Shown: positions 29,788 to 38,625, counted from the first letter of the stretch. The stretch: 64,000 nucleotides of DNA from Aeromicrobium sp. Sec7.5 (GCF_036867135.1 NZ_JBAJIJ010000001.1:2294001-2358000); one strand, 5' to 3'. Notes: generated by a model not told the origin, from the letters alone. Numbers and translations are program-made.

Positions 29788-31380
29788 TCAGTCGTCGGGA
29801 GAATGGAGCCCAGCTGCCGCGGCCGCCTCGTCGGCGAGCGTGTGCCCGGCTCCGTCGTAGAGGTGCAGCACGATGTCGGCCCCGTGCTCGCGTGCCTGCG
29901 CCGCCTCGTCGGCGAACTGGACCACGACCGCGACGACTCCGGCGAAGCCGGCCTCCTGCAGTCGCGTGGTCGCGGTGCGGTTCGCGCCGTGGAACGGCAT
30001 CGCCAGCACGGCGAGGTCCAGATCCTCGGCACGGGTCAGCCGCAACCAGAACTCCGGGTCGCTGGCATCGCCCTCGACCGCCTGCAGACCGGCCTCGCAC
30101 AGGCTCTCGACCCGTTCGCCGTCGGCGTCGACCCCCACCGTCTCCACACCGTGCTCGTCGACGAGCTGCTCGTAGGCAGCCCGGCCCACCCGCCCCATGC
30201 CGATGACGACCGCCTGCGCGTGTCCCACGTCGATCGGACGGTCCTGTTCCAGGAGCCGGTCCGGGTCCTTGGCCGGCAGCCAGCGGGACGCAGCGGTCAC
30301 GAGGCGCTCGCGCCCAGCAGCGGCAGCCGTGGACAGCAGGAAGCTGAAGGCCACCGCCGTCGACACGACGACGAGCCAGTCCTCCTCGAGCACCCCCGAG
30401 GTGACCCCGTTGTCCACGACGATCAGCCCGAACTCCGAGAAGCTCGCCAACGCACCCGCCACCAGTGCCGCACTGCGGTGCCGCAGGCCCATCCGGTCGA
30501 GAAGCACCGCGAAGCCGACGACCTTGAGCGGCACGAGCACCAGCACCAGGACGCCCGCGATGAGCAGATCACTCGCCGACGGAAGTCCGATGAACCCCAG
30601 TGAGACGAAGAAGCCGACGAGGAGAAACTCCTTCAGCCCGAAGATCGCCTTCCGGATCTCGCCGGACCGTTCGTGCGAAGCCAGCAGCATGCCGAGGACC
30701 AGGGCACCCAGATCGCCCTTGAGGCCCACCGCGTCGAACAGCAGGTAGCCCGGGACGATCGCGACGACGACCCCGAACAGCACCTGCACCTCCCCGTGGT
30801 CGAGCCGCCCCATGACCCACCGGATCGCCCAGGCGCCCGGCACCACCAGGACCAGCGCGAAGGCCCACGGGCTCGGCAGATCACCCGTGCTCCCGGTCAG
30901 CACCGCGACGGCGACGATGTCCTGGATGACCAGGACCCCGATGGCGGTCCGCCCGAAGAACGCCCGCGTGGCGCTCGAGGCCTCCAGCAGCTTGACCACG
31001 AACACGGTGCTCGAGAACGACAGCGCCACCCCGATCAACGCGTACCCGCGCCAGTCGAGTCCGGCGATGAGGCTCAGCCCGGTGAGCCCCAGCACGGCGA
31101 GGAGCGCGATCGCGACCACCGTGGAGACGGCCACGTGCACTGTGGCGGTCACCCACACCTCGCGGCGCACCAGGATGCGCGGGTCGAGCTTCAGACCGAT
31201 GCCGAACAGCAACAGGGTGACCCCGGCATCGGCCAGGACGTCGAGACCCTCGAAGGCGGGTACGCCCGACGCGTTGAGGATGAAACCCGCCGCCAGGAAG
31301 CCCACCATCGGGGGCACGCGGATCACCGTGGCGAGCAGTCCACAGACCAAGGGCACGGTGAAGAGCAGACCGAGGTCCAT
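29788..31380 (-). CDS. Kef-type cation:proton antiporter with RCK domain
   Basis: 530-residue CPA2-family antiporter. The first 360 residues hold about 12 hydrophobic helices (GLLFTVPLVCGLLATVI to the STAVAFSFLLSTAAAA segment), with the family strings FSSTVFVVKLLE and GLKEFLLVGFFVSLGF. The C-terminal 140 residues are a TrkA-N/RCK domain (VVIGMGRVGRAAYEQL), which binds nucleotide and gates the channel. Likely exchanges K+ for H+. A GAGGAG ribosome-binding site and a TAGACT box at 31434-31429 lie upstream. Confidence 0.9.
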   Translation of the reverse strand: MDLGLLFTVPLVCGLLATVIRVPPMVGFLAAGFILNASGVPAFEGLDVLADAGVTLLLFGIGLKLDPRILVRREVWVTATVHVAVSTVVAIALLAVLGLTGLSLIAGLDWRGYALIGVALSFSSTVFVVKLLEASSATRAFFGRTAIGVLVIQDIVAVAVLTGSTGDLPSPWAFALVLVVPGAWAIRWVMGRLDHGEVQVLFGVVVAIVPGYLLFDAVGLKGDLGALVLGMLLASHERSGEIRKAIFGLKEFLLVGFFVSLGFIGLPSASDLLIAGVLVLVLVPLKVVGFAVLLDRMGLRHRSAALVAGALASFSEFGLIVVDNGVTSGVLEEDWLVVVSTAVAFSFLLSTAAAAGRERLVTAASRWLPAKDPDRLLEQDRPIDVGHAQAVVIGMGRVGRAAYEQLVDEHGVETVGVDADGERVESLCEAGLQAVEGDASDPEFWLRLTRAEDLDLAVLAMPFHGANRTATTRLQEAGFAGVVAVVVQFADEAAQAREHGADIVLHLYDGAGHTLADEAAAAAGLHSPDD

Positions 31381-31428
31381 GTCGGGCGGGCTCCTCGTCA
31401 GGGCGGCGGGGGTCCAGCAGGAAGGCTC

Positions 31429-31434
31429 AGTCTA
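31429..31434 (-). promoter_or_regulatory. -10 box of the Kef antiporter gene
   Basis: TAGACT on the minus strand, about 48 nt before the start codon, with GAGGAG between. This one gives a normal leader. Confidence 0.5.
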
Positions 31435-31488
31435 GGACCCGGCGGAGGTGGCGAGCGCGGGTGCCCGCGGCACGGTTCCCGGAAGGGT

Positions 31489-31627
31489 CGCTGCGGGGAT
31501 CCCTCGACGCGCGACTTCGTCGCGGAAGATGGGGCCCACTCGATTCACGGAGCCTTCGATGACATGACGCTGCGGGGATCCCTCAGGAAGGGCGACTTCG
31601 TCGCCGACGGAGGGGCCCACTCGATTC
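31489..31627. repeat. two direct copies of a 58-60 bp element
   Basis: Copies at 31489-31546 and 31568-31627 share CGCTGCGGGGATCCCTC at the left, GCGACTTCGTCGC (itself an inverted repeat) in the middle and GGGGCCCACTCGATTC at the right. They fill most of the 310-bp gene-free stretch between the Kef gene and tmRNA. I see no coding capacity in it. Confidence 0.8.
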
Positions 31628-31641
31628 GCTGCACTTTCGAT

Positions 31642-31690
31642 AACGCCACTGAGGCCGCCCCCAAAGAACGGGGGCGGCCTCAGTGGCGTT
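31642..31690 (-). terminator. terminator of tmRNA
   Basis: Perfect 21-bp inverted repeat (31642-31662 with 31670-31690, loop 7 nt) starting one base after the tmRNA discriminator base. Very stable GC stem, only a short A/T stretch after it. Confidence 0.9.
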
Positions 31691-31691
31691 G

Positions 31692-32058
31692 TGGAGCTGC
31701 GGGGAATCGAACCCCGGTCCTATGGCGCTGCATCAGGGCTTCTCCGGGTGCAGTTCGTCTAGCGCTTTTCTCGGCCCCGGTGTTCGGACGAACGCGTCAC
31801 CGACAGGCCCAGCCACGAAAAAGTCCCGGTCACGCCTCGCGGCGCGGCATGACCAGCAAGTCCCCTAAATGAGACAGACGATCCGGGACGGGGACGCTCC
31901 CGGGTCTGCCCTTCACCAGTCGCTGTCAGGCAGCGAGGGCGAAGTCAGTGCGCTTGGAATCGGCACTTATAGATTGCAACGGACGTTTGAGAGATGACGT
32001 TGCGTTCTCTACCCGCTTCACCTGATCCGAACGACCACAGTCGAAACCGATCAGCCCC
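31692..32058 (-). ncRNA. ssrA: tmRNA (SsrA), trans-translation RNA
   Basis: On the minus strand the 5' end GGGGCTGATCGGTTTCGAC and the 3' end GGTTCGATTCCCCGCAGCTCC plus A form the tRNA-like acceptor (7 bp with one G-U) and T arm. CCA is not encoded: the next bases are CAA. The tag reading frame (31964 down to 31926) gives ADSKRTDFALAA then TGA, with the ALAA proteolysis signal. It rescues stalled ribosomes and marks products for Clp proteases; the clpS gene is also in this window. The mature gene is about 367 nt. Confidence 0.96.
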
Positions 32059-32168
32059 TCTGGAGTTGTCAAAACCCCTCGAGCTGCAGGGGCCACTGCC
32101 GAAGCAGTCTGCCCAGCATAGCGCTGCGGGCCGACGAAAGATTCCCGTCGGCCCGCAGCGCTGGCGTA

Positions 32169-33362
32169 TCAGAGCTTGTAGTCCTTCAGGAGCGCGCGAC
32201 CGATGATCATCTTCTGGATGTCGGAGGTGCCCTCGCCGATCAGCATGAACTTGACCTCGCGCATGATGCGCTCGATCTCGTACTCCTTGGAGTAGCCGTA
32301 GCCGCCGTGGATGCGGAAGGAGTCCTCCACGACCTCGTTGGCGTACTCGGAGGCGAGCATCTTGGCCATGCCGGCCTCGACGTCCATGCGCTTGCCGGTG
32401 TCCTTCAGACGGGCGGCCTTGACCATCATGGTGTGGATCGTCTCGACCTTGGTGGCCATCTCGGCCAGGCGGAACAGCACGGCCTGGTGGTCGGCGATCT
32501 GCTTGCCGAAGGTCTTGCGCTGCTGGGCGTACGCGATGGCCAGCTCGAAGCCACGGATCGCCATGCCGCACGCGCGGGCGGCGACGTTGACCCGGCCGAC
32601 CTCGACGCCGTCCATCATCTGGAAGAAGCCCTTGCCCGGCTCGCCACCCAGGATCTGCTCGGCCGCGATCTGGTGGTCCTCGAGGATGAGCTCGGTCGTC
32701 TCGACGCCCTTGTAGCCCATCTTCGCGATCTTGCCCGGCACCGTGACGCCCTGAGCGGTCTCGCCGAAGCCCGGCTCCTTCTCGACCAGGAACGTCGTCA
32801 TGTTCTTGTAGACGCTGTCGGCGCCCTCGTCGCTCTTGCAGAGCACCGCGACCAGCGTGGACGTGCCGCCGTTGGTCAGCCACATCTTCTGGCCCGTGAT
32901 CGAGTACGAGCCGTCGTCCTTCTTGGTGGCCTTGGTCGAGACCGCCGCGACGTCCGAACCGAGGCCCGGCTCCGACATGCTGAACGCGCCACGGACCTCG
33001 CCGGTGGCCATCTTCGGCAGGTACTTCTTCTTCTGCTCCTCGGTGCCGTGCTGCATCAGCAGGTACGCCACGATGAAGTGCGTGTTGATGACGCCCGAGA
33101 CGCTCATCCAACCGCGCGCGATCTCCTCGACCACGAGCGCGTAGGTCAGCAGCGACTCGCCGAGGCCGTCGTACTCCTCGGGGATCGTCAGGCCGAAGAC
33201 GCCGAGCTCCTTGAGGCCCTCGATGATCTCGGTCGGGTACTCGTCGGCGTGCTCGAGCTCCTGGGCGACCGGGATGATCTTCTCGTCGACGAACTCGCGG
33301 ATCGTCGACAGGATCGCGGTCTGCTCCTCGGTCAATCCCTCGGTGCTGGCGAGACGTCCCAT
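32169..33362 (-). CDS. acyl-CoA dehydrogenase
   Basis: 397-residue FAD enzyme of beta-oxidation type. Family hallmarks: AFSMSEPGLGSDVAAVST (residues about 126-143), ITGQKMWLTNGG (FAD/substrate loops), FGKQIADHQAV and, near the C-terminus, IHGGYGYSKEYEIERIMREV followed by IGEGTSDIQ, whose Glu is the catalytic base. The start MGRLAS follows AGGAG with a 7-nt gap; the ATG 14 codons upstream is less likely. No CoA-ligase or thiolase is adjacent, so chain length and pathway are unknown. A second family member lies at 47031-48194. Confidence 0.93.
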   Translation of the reverse strand: MGRLASTEGLTEEQTAILSTIREFVDEKIIPVAQELEHADEYPTEIIEGLKELGVFGLTIPEEYDGLGESLLTYALVVEEIARGWMSVSGVINTHFIVAYLLMQHGTEEQKKKYLPKMATGEVRGAFSMSEPGLGSDVAAVSTKATKKDDGSYSITGQKMWLTNGGTSTLVAVLCKSDEGADSVYKNMTTFLVEKEPGFGETAQGVTVPGKIAKMGYKGVETTELILEDHQIAAEQILGGEPGKGFFQMMDGVEVGRVNVAARACGMAIRGFELAIAYAQQRKTFGKQIADHQAVLFRLAEMATKVETIHTMMVKAARLKDTGKRMDVEAGMAKMLASEYANEVVEDSFRIHGGYGYSKEYEIERIMREVKFMLIGEGTSDIQKMIIGRALLKDYKL

Positions 33363-33465
33363 GCGATGGCTCCTGGTGAGAAAGAGGGGGGCGACAGCCC
33401 ACATGTCACGGCGACTCTACCCACCGGTAGCCCCCACCACTCGACGAGCCACCCGACGAGCCGGG

Positions 33466-34353
33466 TCAGTCGACCAGGGGCGGTTCGGCCAGCACCGGCT
33501 CGCGCGAGGAGCGCCGTGTGACGACGAACACGAGCCCGGCCAGGATCAGCGCCAGGCCGACCCAGACGCCCGCGTGCGGCGACTGGTCGAGGAAGGCGCC
33601 GGCGAGCAGGGCCGCCAGCGGCACCTCCAGCAGCAGCATCAACGAGACCACCGTGGGGCTCATCACGGCGAGCAGGTGGTTGAGGATCGAGTGCCCCAGG
33701 AACTGCGCAGCGATCGTGACCCCGGCGATCAACATCCAGTCGCGGGCCGAGAAGCCGGTCAACGGGATCCCACCCACGACGACCGCGACGAGCAGCGCCA
33801 GGCTGCACACCGAGTAGCAGACGGCGGTGTACGCCGTCGTCGACAGCTCGGTCCGCACGGCGCTGCCGGCCACGAGGTACAGGGCGGCGAAGAGCCCACC
33901 GGCGACGGCCAGGCCGTCGCCCACCAGGGCCTGGGTCGAGACCGTGAAGTCGAAGCCCGACACGACCAGCACCCCGGCGATCGCGAGCGCACACCCGATG
34001 CCGGCCTGCAGCGGCACGGGCCGCCCCCGCAGGCGGTCGATCAGCAGGACCCAGACCAGCTGCGTCGTGACGAGCGCGGTGGCGGCGGCCACCGACGTCA
34101 GCTTGAGCGACCCGACCCACGTCGCGAAGTGGAGCGCGAGCATGAGGCCCGCCACCACCACGAGTCGGCGTCCCCGCGGCGACAGGGCTCGCAGCTCGTC
34201 GCGACGACGCAGCAGCGTCACCGGCGCCAGAACGGCGGAGGCCGCGGCGTTGCGCCAGAAGGCGATCGCGAGGGCGGGGGCGGTCGTGGCGGCCATCAGC
34301 GGACCCGAGGCCGAGACCCCGAGGATCGCCACGGCAGCCAGGAGCGCATTCAC
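33466..34353 (-). CDS. EamA/DMT family transporter
   Basis: 295-residue inner-membrane protein with ten predicted helices in two homologous EamA halves (first half opens LLAAVAILGVSASGPLMAAT; second half opens about VGDGLAVAGGLFAALYLVAG). Probable drug/metabolite exporter; substrate unknown. The GTG start at 34353 begins VNALLAAV; further upstream the reading frame runs into the 124-bp tandem repeat, which is not coding. Confidence 0.88.
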   Translation of the reverse strand: MNALLAAVAILGVSASGPLMAATTAPALAIAFWRNAAASAVLAPVTLLRRRDELRALSPRGRRLVVVAGLMLALHFATWVGSLKLTSVAAATALVTTQLVWVLLIDRLRGRPVPLQAGIGCALAIAGVLVVSGFDFTVSTQALVGDGLAVAGGLFAALYLVAGSAVRTELSTTAYTAVCYSVCSLALLVAVVVGGIPLTGFSARDWMLIAGVTIAAQFLGHSILNHLLAVMSPTVVSLMLLLEVPLAALLAGAFLDQSPHAGVWVGLALILAGLVFVVTRRSSREPVLAEPPLVD

Positions 34354-34390
34354 CCGATCAGTGTCGGGGATGGGGGCGAAGCCCCGCCCC

Positions 34391-34624
34391 CTGAGGTGCG
34401 AGTGAGGAACGAACGAGCCTCGAAAGGGGTACCGCAACCCATCACCTGACCGAGGTTTCGAGGCTCGTCGCCAGGGCTCCTCACACCTCAACCGCCGGTG
34501 GCTGGGCCCGCCCCTTGAGGTGCGAGTGAGGAACGAACGAGCCTCGAAAGGGGTACCGCAACCCATCACCTGACCGAGGTTTCGAGGCTCGTCGCCAGGG
34601 CTCCTCACACCTCAACCACCGGTG
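34391..34624. repeat. 124-bp tandem duplication of a palindromic repeat
   Basis: Two nearly identical copies (34391-34502 and 34515-34624; about one difference in the first 40 bases and one near the end). Each is an imperfect hairpin: left arm TGAGGTGCGAG ... GACGAGCCTCGAAA-like, right arm TTTCGAGGCTCGTCGCCAGG ... CTCACACCTCA. A fragment of the same element lies inside lhr at 19472-19512. With flanks it fills the 361-bp gene-free stretch 34354-34715. Confidence 0.9.
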
Positions 34625-34715
34625 GTGACCACCGGCCGAGCCGCAGGCGAGGCAGGCTGCCGGGCGGAGCCCGGGCGCGATGAGGAACGAGTCGCGTATC
34701 GCGACGGAGTCGCGA

Positions 34716-36125
34716 TCAGCCCCAGGACGTCTCGAGCTCGGAGAGGGCGCTCTCGAGGTGCAGCAGGAGCCGCTGGAGGTGCGGGACCGTGCGACGGCAA
34801 CCGATGATGCCGACGTCGAGGTAGCCGGCGCGGCTCGTCAGGGTGATGTTGATGGCCTGGCCGTCGAGCGCGATCGAGACGGGGTAGGAGCCGTCCATGC
34901 GCGCGCCGTTGAAGTAGAGCTCCTCGGAGGGGCCCGGCACGTTCGACACGATGACGTTGAACGGCGGGTGCGTGTACTTGACGAACCCCGGCACCGGCGT
35001 GAAGGCGAGCGGCAGCATCTGCAGCGCCGAGAACGCGAGGATCTGCGTCGGGGTGAGGTCGCCGAGGATGCGCTTGGCCTGGCGCGAGGAGTAGGCGATC
35101 TCCTCCAGTCGCGTCGACCCGTTCTCGCGGTCGGTCGCGAGGTTCACGATGATGACGCCGACCTGGTTGCCGCCGTCGCGCCCGCCGTCGGCTCCTCCGC
35201 CGGACCGCAGCGAGAGCGAGACCGGCACCATCGCGGTCATCGGGTCGTCCGGCAGCGCATTGTTCTCGATCAGGTAGTCGCGCAGGGCCCCGGAGACCAT
35301 CGCGAGCACGACGTCGTTCATGGTCGTGGCCGACGACTTCGCGACGCGACGGATCCGCTCGATCTCCCACGACTGGGCCGCGAACCGCCGGGCACCACCG
35401 ATCGGGACGTTGAACATCGTGCGGGGCGCGCGGGGCAGCGTGAGGTCGTTCGAACCGATCGCCTCCATCGCGATGCGGGCCGAGGCGGGCAGCAGGCCCG
35501 CCAGGTCGCCCGCGACACCACCGGCTGCCCCCACGAGCGACTTCGCCAGGGCCAGCGGCGCGAACCCGCCCGTCGCGGCGGCGTCGTCGTCGGCCTTGTC
35601 CCGCTTGCGGGCCGGCTGCAGCCACGGCGGCAGGCAGTCGTCGGCGTCGGGGTCGGTGCTGAGCGAGCGCTGCATCAGGCGCGCGGCCGAGACGCCGTCG
35701 ATCAACGAGTGGTGCACCTTCGTGTAGACGGCGAAACGGCCGTCCTGCAGGCCCTCCACGACGTGGCACTCCCAGAGCGGACGGTGCCGGTCGAGCAGCG
35801 AGCTGTGCCAGAGCGAGGTCGCCTGCAGCAGCTCGCGGATGCGCCGCGGCTCGGGCAGGGCCGAGTGGCGCACGTGGTAGTCGAAGTCGATCGACTCGTC
35901 GTGCGTCCACCACGTGCTGCCGACCGCACCGACGGGCTCGGCCGGACGCTTCCGGAACAAGGGGTTGACGTTGTCGCTGCTGCGATACCGCTCCAGAACC
36001 TCGCGCACGAAGTTCGGACCGGCGTCGGCCGGGGGTTCGAACAGCTGCAGGCCCCCCACGTGCATGGGGTGCTCACGCGACTCGGCCAGCAGGAACATCG
36101 AGTCGGTCGGCGGCATGAACGGCAT
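34716..36125 (-). CDS. wax-ester synthase / diacylglycerol acyltransferase (WS/DGAT)
   Basis: 469-residue acyltransferase that esterifies acyl-CoA to diacylglycerol or fatty alcohol, making storage lipid. The HHxxxDG active-site motif is in VHHSLIDGVSAAR (about residues 139-151); PLWECHVVEGL and the C-terminal FNVIVSNVPGPSEELYFNG are family signatures. It starts MPFMPPTDSMFLLAE. Divergent from an HSL-type lipase; the 154-bp gap holds a perfect CRP-type site, suggesting joint control of lipid storage and turnover. GAGGAA lies upstream of the start. Confidence 0.93.
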   Translation of the reverse strand: MPFMPPTDSMFLLAESREHPMHVGGLQLFEPPADAGPNFVREVLERYRSSDNVNPLFRKRPAEPVGAVGSTWWTHDESIDFDYHVRHSALPEPRRIRELLQATSLWHSSLLDRHRPLWECHVVEGLQDGRFAVYTKVHHSLIDGVSAARLMQRSLSTDPDADDCLPPWLQPARKRDKADDDAAATGGFAPLALAKSLVGAAGGVAGDLAGLLPASARIAMEAIGSNDLTLPRAPRTMFNVPIGGARRFAAQSWEIERIRRVAKSSATTMNDVVLAMVSGALRDYLIENNALPDDPMTAMVPVSLSLRSGGGADGGRDGGNQVGVIIVNLATDRENGSTRLEEIAYSSRQAKRILGDLTPTQILAFSALQMLPLAFTPVPGFVKYTHPPFNVIVSNVPGPSEELYFNGARMDGSYPVSIALDGQAINITLTSRAGYLDVGIIGCRRTVPHLQRLLLHLESALSELETSWG

Positions 36126-36179
36126 GGTGTGGGTTCCTCGCGCAGGGTGGTCGGGGCTGAAGTACGCTCACGGGGCGGA

Positions 36180-36195
36180 TGTGAATCACATCACA
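36180..36195. promoter_or_regulatory. CRP/cAMP-receptor protein site
   Basis: TGTGAATCACATCACA fits TGTGA-N6-TCACA exactly, the consensus of E. coli CRP and of mycobacterial Rv3676. It lies 55 bp upstream of the WS/DGAT start and 85 bp upstream of the lipase start, so it could act on either gene. A class III adenylate cyclase is encoded at 52497-53531. Confidence 0.8.
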
Positions 36196-36279
36196 ACATG
36201 AGACATGATTCTGGTGAATGCTCGCAGGTCCCAGGGGGAGCGACACGAGCAGGACCAGATCGTGAGCAGAGGGAGAGAC

Positions 36280-37344
36280 ATGATGGGGAACACGCACCTC
36301 ACCGTGGCCGCGGACGCCCAGTTCCGCGCCGGTGCCAGCCTGCCGTCCCAGGTGCTGGCCTTCGGGCTCAAGCACACGGTCCGTCCGCTCCTGGACGCCT
36401 GGTCGCGACTCCCCTTCGACGTGTTCCCGCCGAACCTCCTCGAGCAGGCCGCCCGCCTGCTCCCCGCGCCCGAGGGCACGCGGTGGCGCCGCGTCGACCT
36501 GAAGGAGTGCGGCGCCGAGCTCGTGCTGGGAGCCGACGTCGCCGACAACCCGGGCGAGGGCGGCGCGATCCTCTACCTGCACGGCGGCGCGTTCCTGACC
36601 TGCGGCATCAACACCCACCGCCGCCTCGTCTCGCGCATCTCGTCGGCATCGGGCGTCCCGGCCCTCAACGTGGGCTACCGCCAGATGCCCTACGAGCCGA
36701 TCGCGGAGTCGATCGCCGACGGCCTCGACGGGCTGCACTGGCTGCTCGCCCAGGGCCATCGCATCGAGCAGATCACGATCGCGGGCGACTCCGCGGGTGG
36801 CTACCTCGCCTTCGCCGTGGCCCGGGCCGCGATGGACGCCGGTCTCGGACGGCCCGCCGGCGTCGTGGCCCTCTCCCCCCTGCTCGACTTCGACCCCGCC
36901 GGCAAGGTGGCCCACCGCAATGCCCACCGCTGCCAGACGTTCTCGCTGCGAGCCGTCTCGCGCCTGACCGACGTCTCCGAGAACCTCGACGCCCGCCGCG
37001 GCGTCTCGGGCCGGCGCACGTGCCCGGTCAACATGCCGCTCTCCGACATGCCGCCGACCCTCATCCACGTCGGCTCGCGCGAGGTCCTGCTGGCCGACGC
37101 CGAGCTCATGGCCAACCGGCTCGTGGCCGCCGGGGTGCCCTGCGACCTCACGGTCTGGGACCGCCAGGTCCACGTCTTCCAGGCGGCTGCGTCCTGGGTC
37201 CCCGAGGCGCGTGCCGCGATCAGCGAGGTCGGCGCGTTCGTCGCCGGGCTCGAGGGCCGCGTGGAGTCGCGTCCGTCCTCGACGCAGAACCTCGGCCACG
37301 TCAGCGCCGTGGCCCCGCGGCGCAGCTCTGCAGCGCCGGCCTGA
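36280..37344 (+). CDS. HSL-family alpha/beta hydrolase (lipase/esterase)
   Basis: 354-residue esterase of the hormone-sensitive lipase group. Oxyanion motif HGGAF in LYLHGGAFLTCG, nucleophile elbow GDSAGGYLAF, then the acid region IHVGSREVLLADAE and the catalytic His in RQVHVFQ. No signal peptide. The start follows GGGAGAGAC (ATG at 36280; ATG at 36283 equally possible). Divergent from the WS/DGAT gene, so likely hydrolyses acylglycerol or wax ester. The C-terminal 30 residues are a disordered Ser/Arg/Pro-rich tail. Confidence 0.9.
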   Translation: MMGNTHLTVAADAQFRAGASLPSQVLAFGLKHTVRPLLDAWSRLPFDVFPPNLLEQAARLLPAPEGTRWRRVDLKECGAELVLGADVADNPGEGGAILYLHGGAFLTCGINTHRRLVSRISSASGVPALNVGYRQMPYEPIAESIADGLDGLHWLLAQGHRIEQITIAGDSAGGYLAFAVARAAMDAGLGRPAGVVALSPLLDFDPAGKVAHRNAHRCQTFSLRAVSRLTDVSENLDARRGVSGRRTCPVNMPLSDMPPTLIHVGSREVLLADAELMANRLVAAGVPCDLTVWDRQVHVFQAAASWVPEARAAISEVGAFVAGLEGRVESRPSSTQNLGHVSAVAPRRSSAAPA

Positions 37345-37359
37345 CACGAGACCCGCCGG

Positions 37360-37365
37360 TAGGGT
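37360..37365 (+). promoter_or_regulatory. -10 box for the MgtE-like gene, probably leaderless
   Basis: TAGGGT with 6 nt to the GTG at 37372. Confidence 0.55.
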
Positions 37366-37371
37366 GCTGAC

Positions 37372-38625
37372 GTGAGCAGCATGCCCGGACGCATCTTCCT
37401 GTCCCGCGTCGTCGGTCAACCGGTCTTCGACCCGTCCGGCGACCGCGTGGGCAAGCTGCGCGACGTCGTCGTGACGGTCCGCTCCACCGGCAGTCGACCG
37501 CGCGTGCTCGGGCTCGTGGTCGAGGTGCTGGGACGCCGCCGGGTCTTCCTGCCGATCACCCGGGTCACCTCGCTCGACGGCGGCCAGATCATCACGACCG
37601 GCGTCGTCAACATGCGCCGCTTCGAGCAGCGCAAGCACGAGACCCTCGCGGTGCACGAGCTGTTCGACCGCCAGGTCACGACCCGCGACGACGTCGCCGG
37701 CGAGGTCTTCGACCTCGCGATGGAGATGGACGCCCGCCGCGACTGGCACCTGACCCACGTCGCGGTGCAGGAGTCGGGCAAGCGCTTCGGTCGCCGCGGC
37801 GCGACCCACACCCCCGAGTGGTCCGACGTCATCGGCCTGGCCGACGAGGACTCCGCGCAGGGCGCCCAGCACCTGCTCGCGGCGATGGACGACCTGCGCG
37901 CGGTCGACCTGGCCAACGCCCTGCTCGAGCTCACGCCCAAGCGGCGCCTCGAGATCGCCTCCGAGCTCGGCGACGAGCGCCTCGCCGACGTGCTCGAGGA
38001 GCTGCCGGCACGCGCCCAGGTCGAGATCCTCGGGGTCCTGGACCCCGAGCGAGCCTCGGACGTCATCAGCGAGATGAACGACGACGACGCGGCCGACCTG
38101 CTCGGATCCCTCCCCCCGGCCACCGCGGAGCAGCTGCTGCAGCGGATGGAGCCCGACGACGCCGAGGACATGCGCCGACTCCTGACGTACGAGGAGGGCA
38201 CCGCGGGCTCGATGATGACGACCGACCCGGTCGTGCTCGCCCCCGACGCCACGATCGCGGAGGCCCTGGCCCGGGTCCGCGAGCCCGACCTGATTCCCGC
38301 GCTCGCCTCGATGGTCTACGTCTGCCGCCCGCCGGTCGAGACGCCCACGGGACGCTTCCTGGGGGTCGTCCACCTGCAGGCGCTGCTGCGGCACCCGCCG
38401 TCGACCCTGGTCAGTGCGATCGTCGACGACGACATCGAGTGGCCCCGCCCCGAGTCCTCGCTGGCCGACGTCTCCGGCCTGCTCGCGGCATACAACCTCG
38501 TCGCGCTGCCCGTCATCGACGAGTCCAAGCACCTGATGGGCGCCGTCACGATCGACGACGTGCTCGACCACCTCCTGCCCGAGGGCTGGCGCGAGTCGTC
38601 GATCGAGGTCTCGCGCCATGGCTGA
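37372..38625 (+). CDS. soluble MgtE-N / CBS protein with PRC-barrel domain
   Basis: 417-residue cytosolic protein. Residues about 5-75 form a PRC-barrel-like domain (GQPVFDPSGDRVGKLRDVVV), then an MgtE N-terminal superhelix (about 165-280: LELTPKRRLEIASELGDERL, EELPARAQVEILGVLDPERA) and a CBS pair (about 285-405: GSMMTTDPVVLAPDATIAEA, NLVALPVIDESKHLMG). The MgtE membrane channel is absent, so it cannot transport Mg2+ on its own. It may be a Mg2+ or nucleotide sensor. A gene of this type and DUF1003 sit together near sigE in M. tuberculosis, as recalled. Overlaps DUF1003 by 8 bp. Confidence 0.88.
   Translation: MSSMPGRIFLSRVVGQPVFDPSGDRVGKLRDVVVTVRSTGSRPRVLGLVVEVLGRRRVFLPITRVTSLDGGQIITTGVVNMRRFEQRKHETLAVHELFDRQVTTRDDVAGEVFDLAMEMDARRDWHLTHVAVQESGKRFGRRGATHTPEWSDVIGLADEDSAQGAQHLLAAMDDLRAVDLANALLELTPKRRLEIASELGDERLADVLEELPARAQVEILGVLDPERASDVISEMNDDDAADLLGSLPPATAEQLLQRMEPDDAEDMRRLLTYEEGTAGSMMTTDPVVLAPDATIAEALARVREPDLIPALASMVYVCRPPVETPTGRFLGVVHLQALLRHPPSTLVSAIVDDDIEWPRPESSLADVSGLLAAYNLVALPVIDESKHLMGAVTIDDVLDHLLPEGWRESSIEVSRHG

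Noticed and set aside
31945-33402. Reading frame continuing from the acyl-CoA dehydrogenase region through tmRNA
   Set aside because: Overlaps the tmRNA gene and is a shifted frame of the dehydrogenase.
34354-34608. Coding extension of the EamA gene through the repeats
   Set aside because: The repeats are tandem palindromes, and the encoded peptide has no similarity and is itself repeated; GTG at 34353 fits the first helix.
34630-34700. GGCCGAGCCGCAGGC shared with 52479-52494 as a further repeat family
   Set aside because: Only about 15 bp match and both lie in GC-rich intergenic DNA; too short to support.
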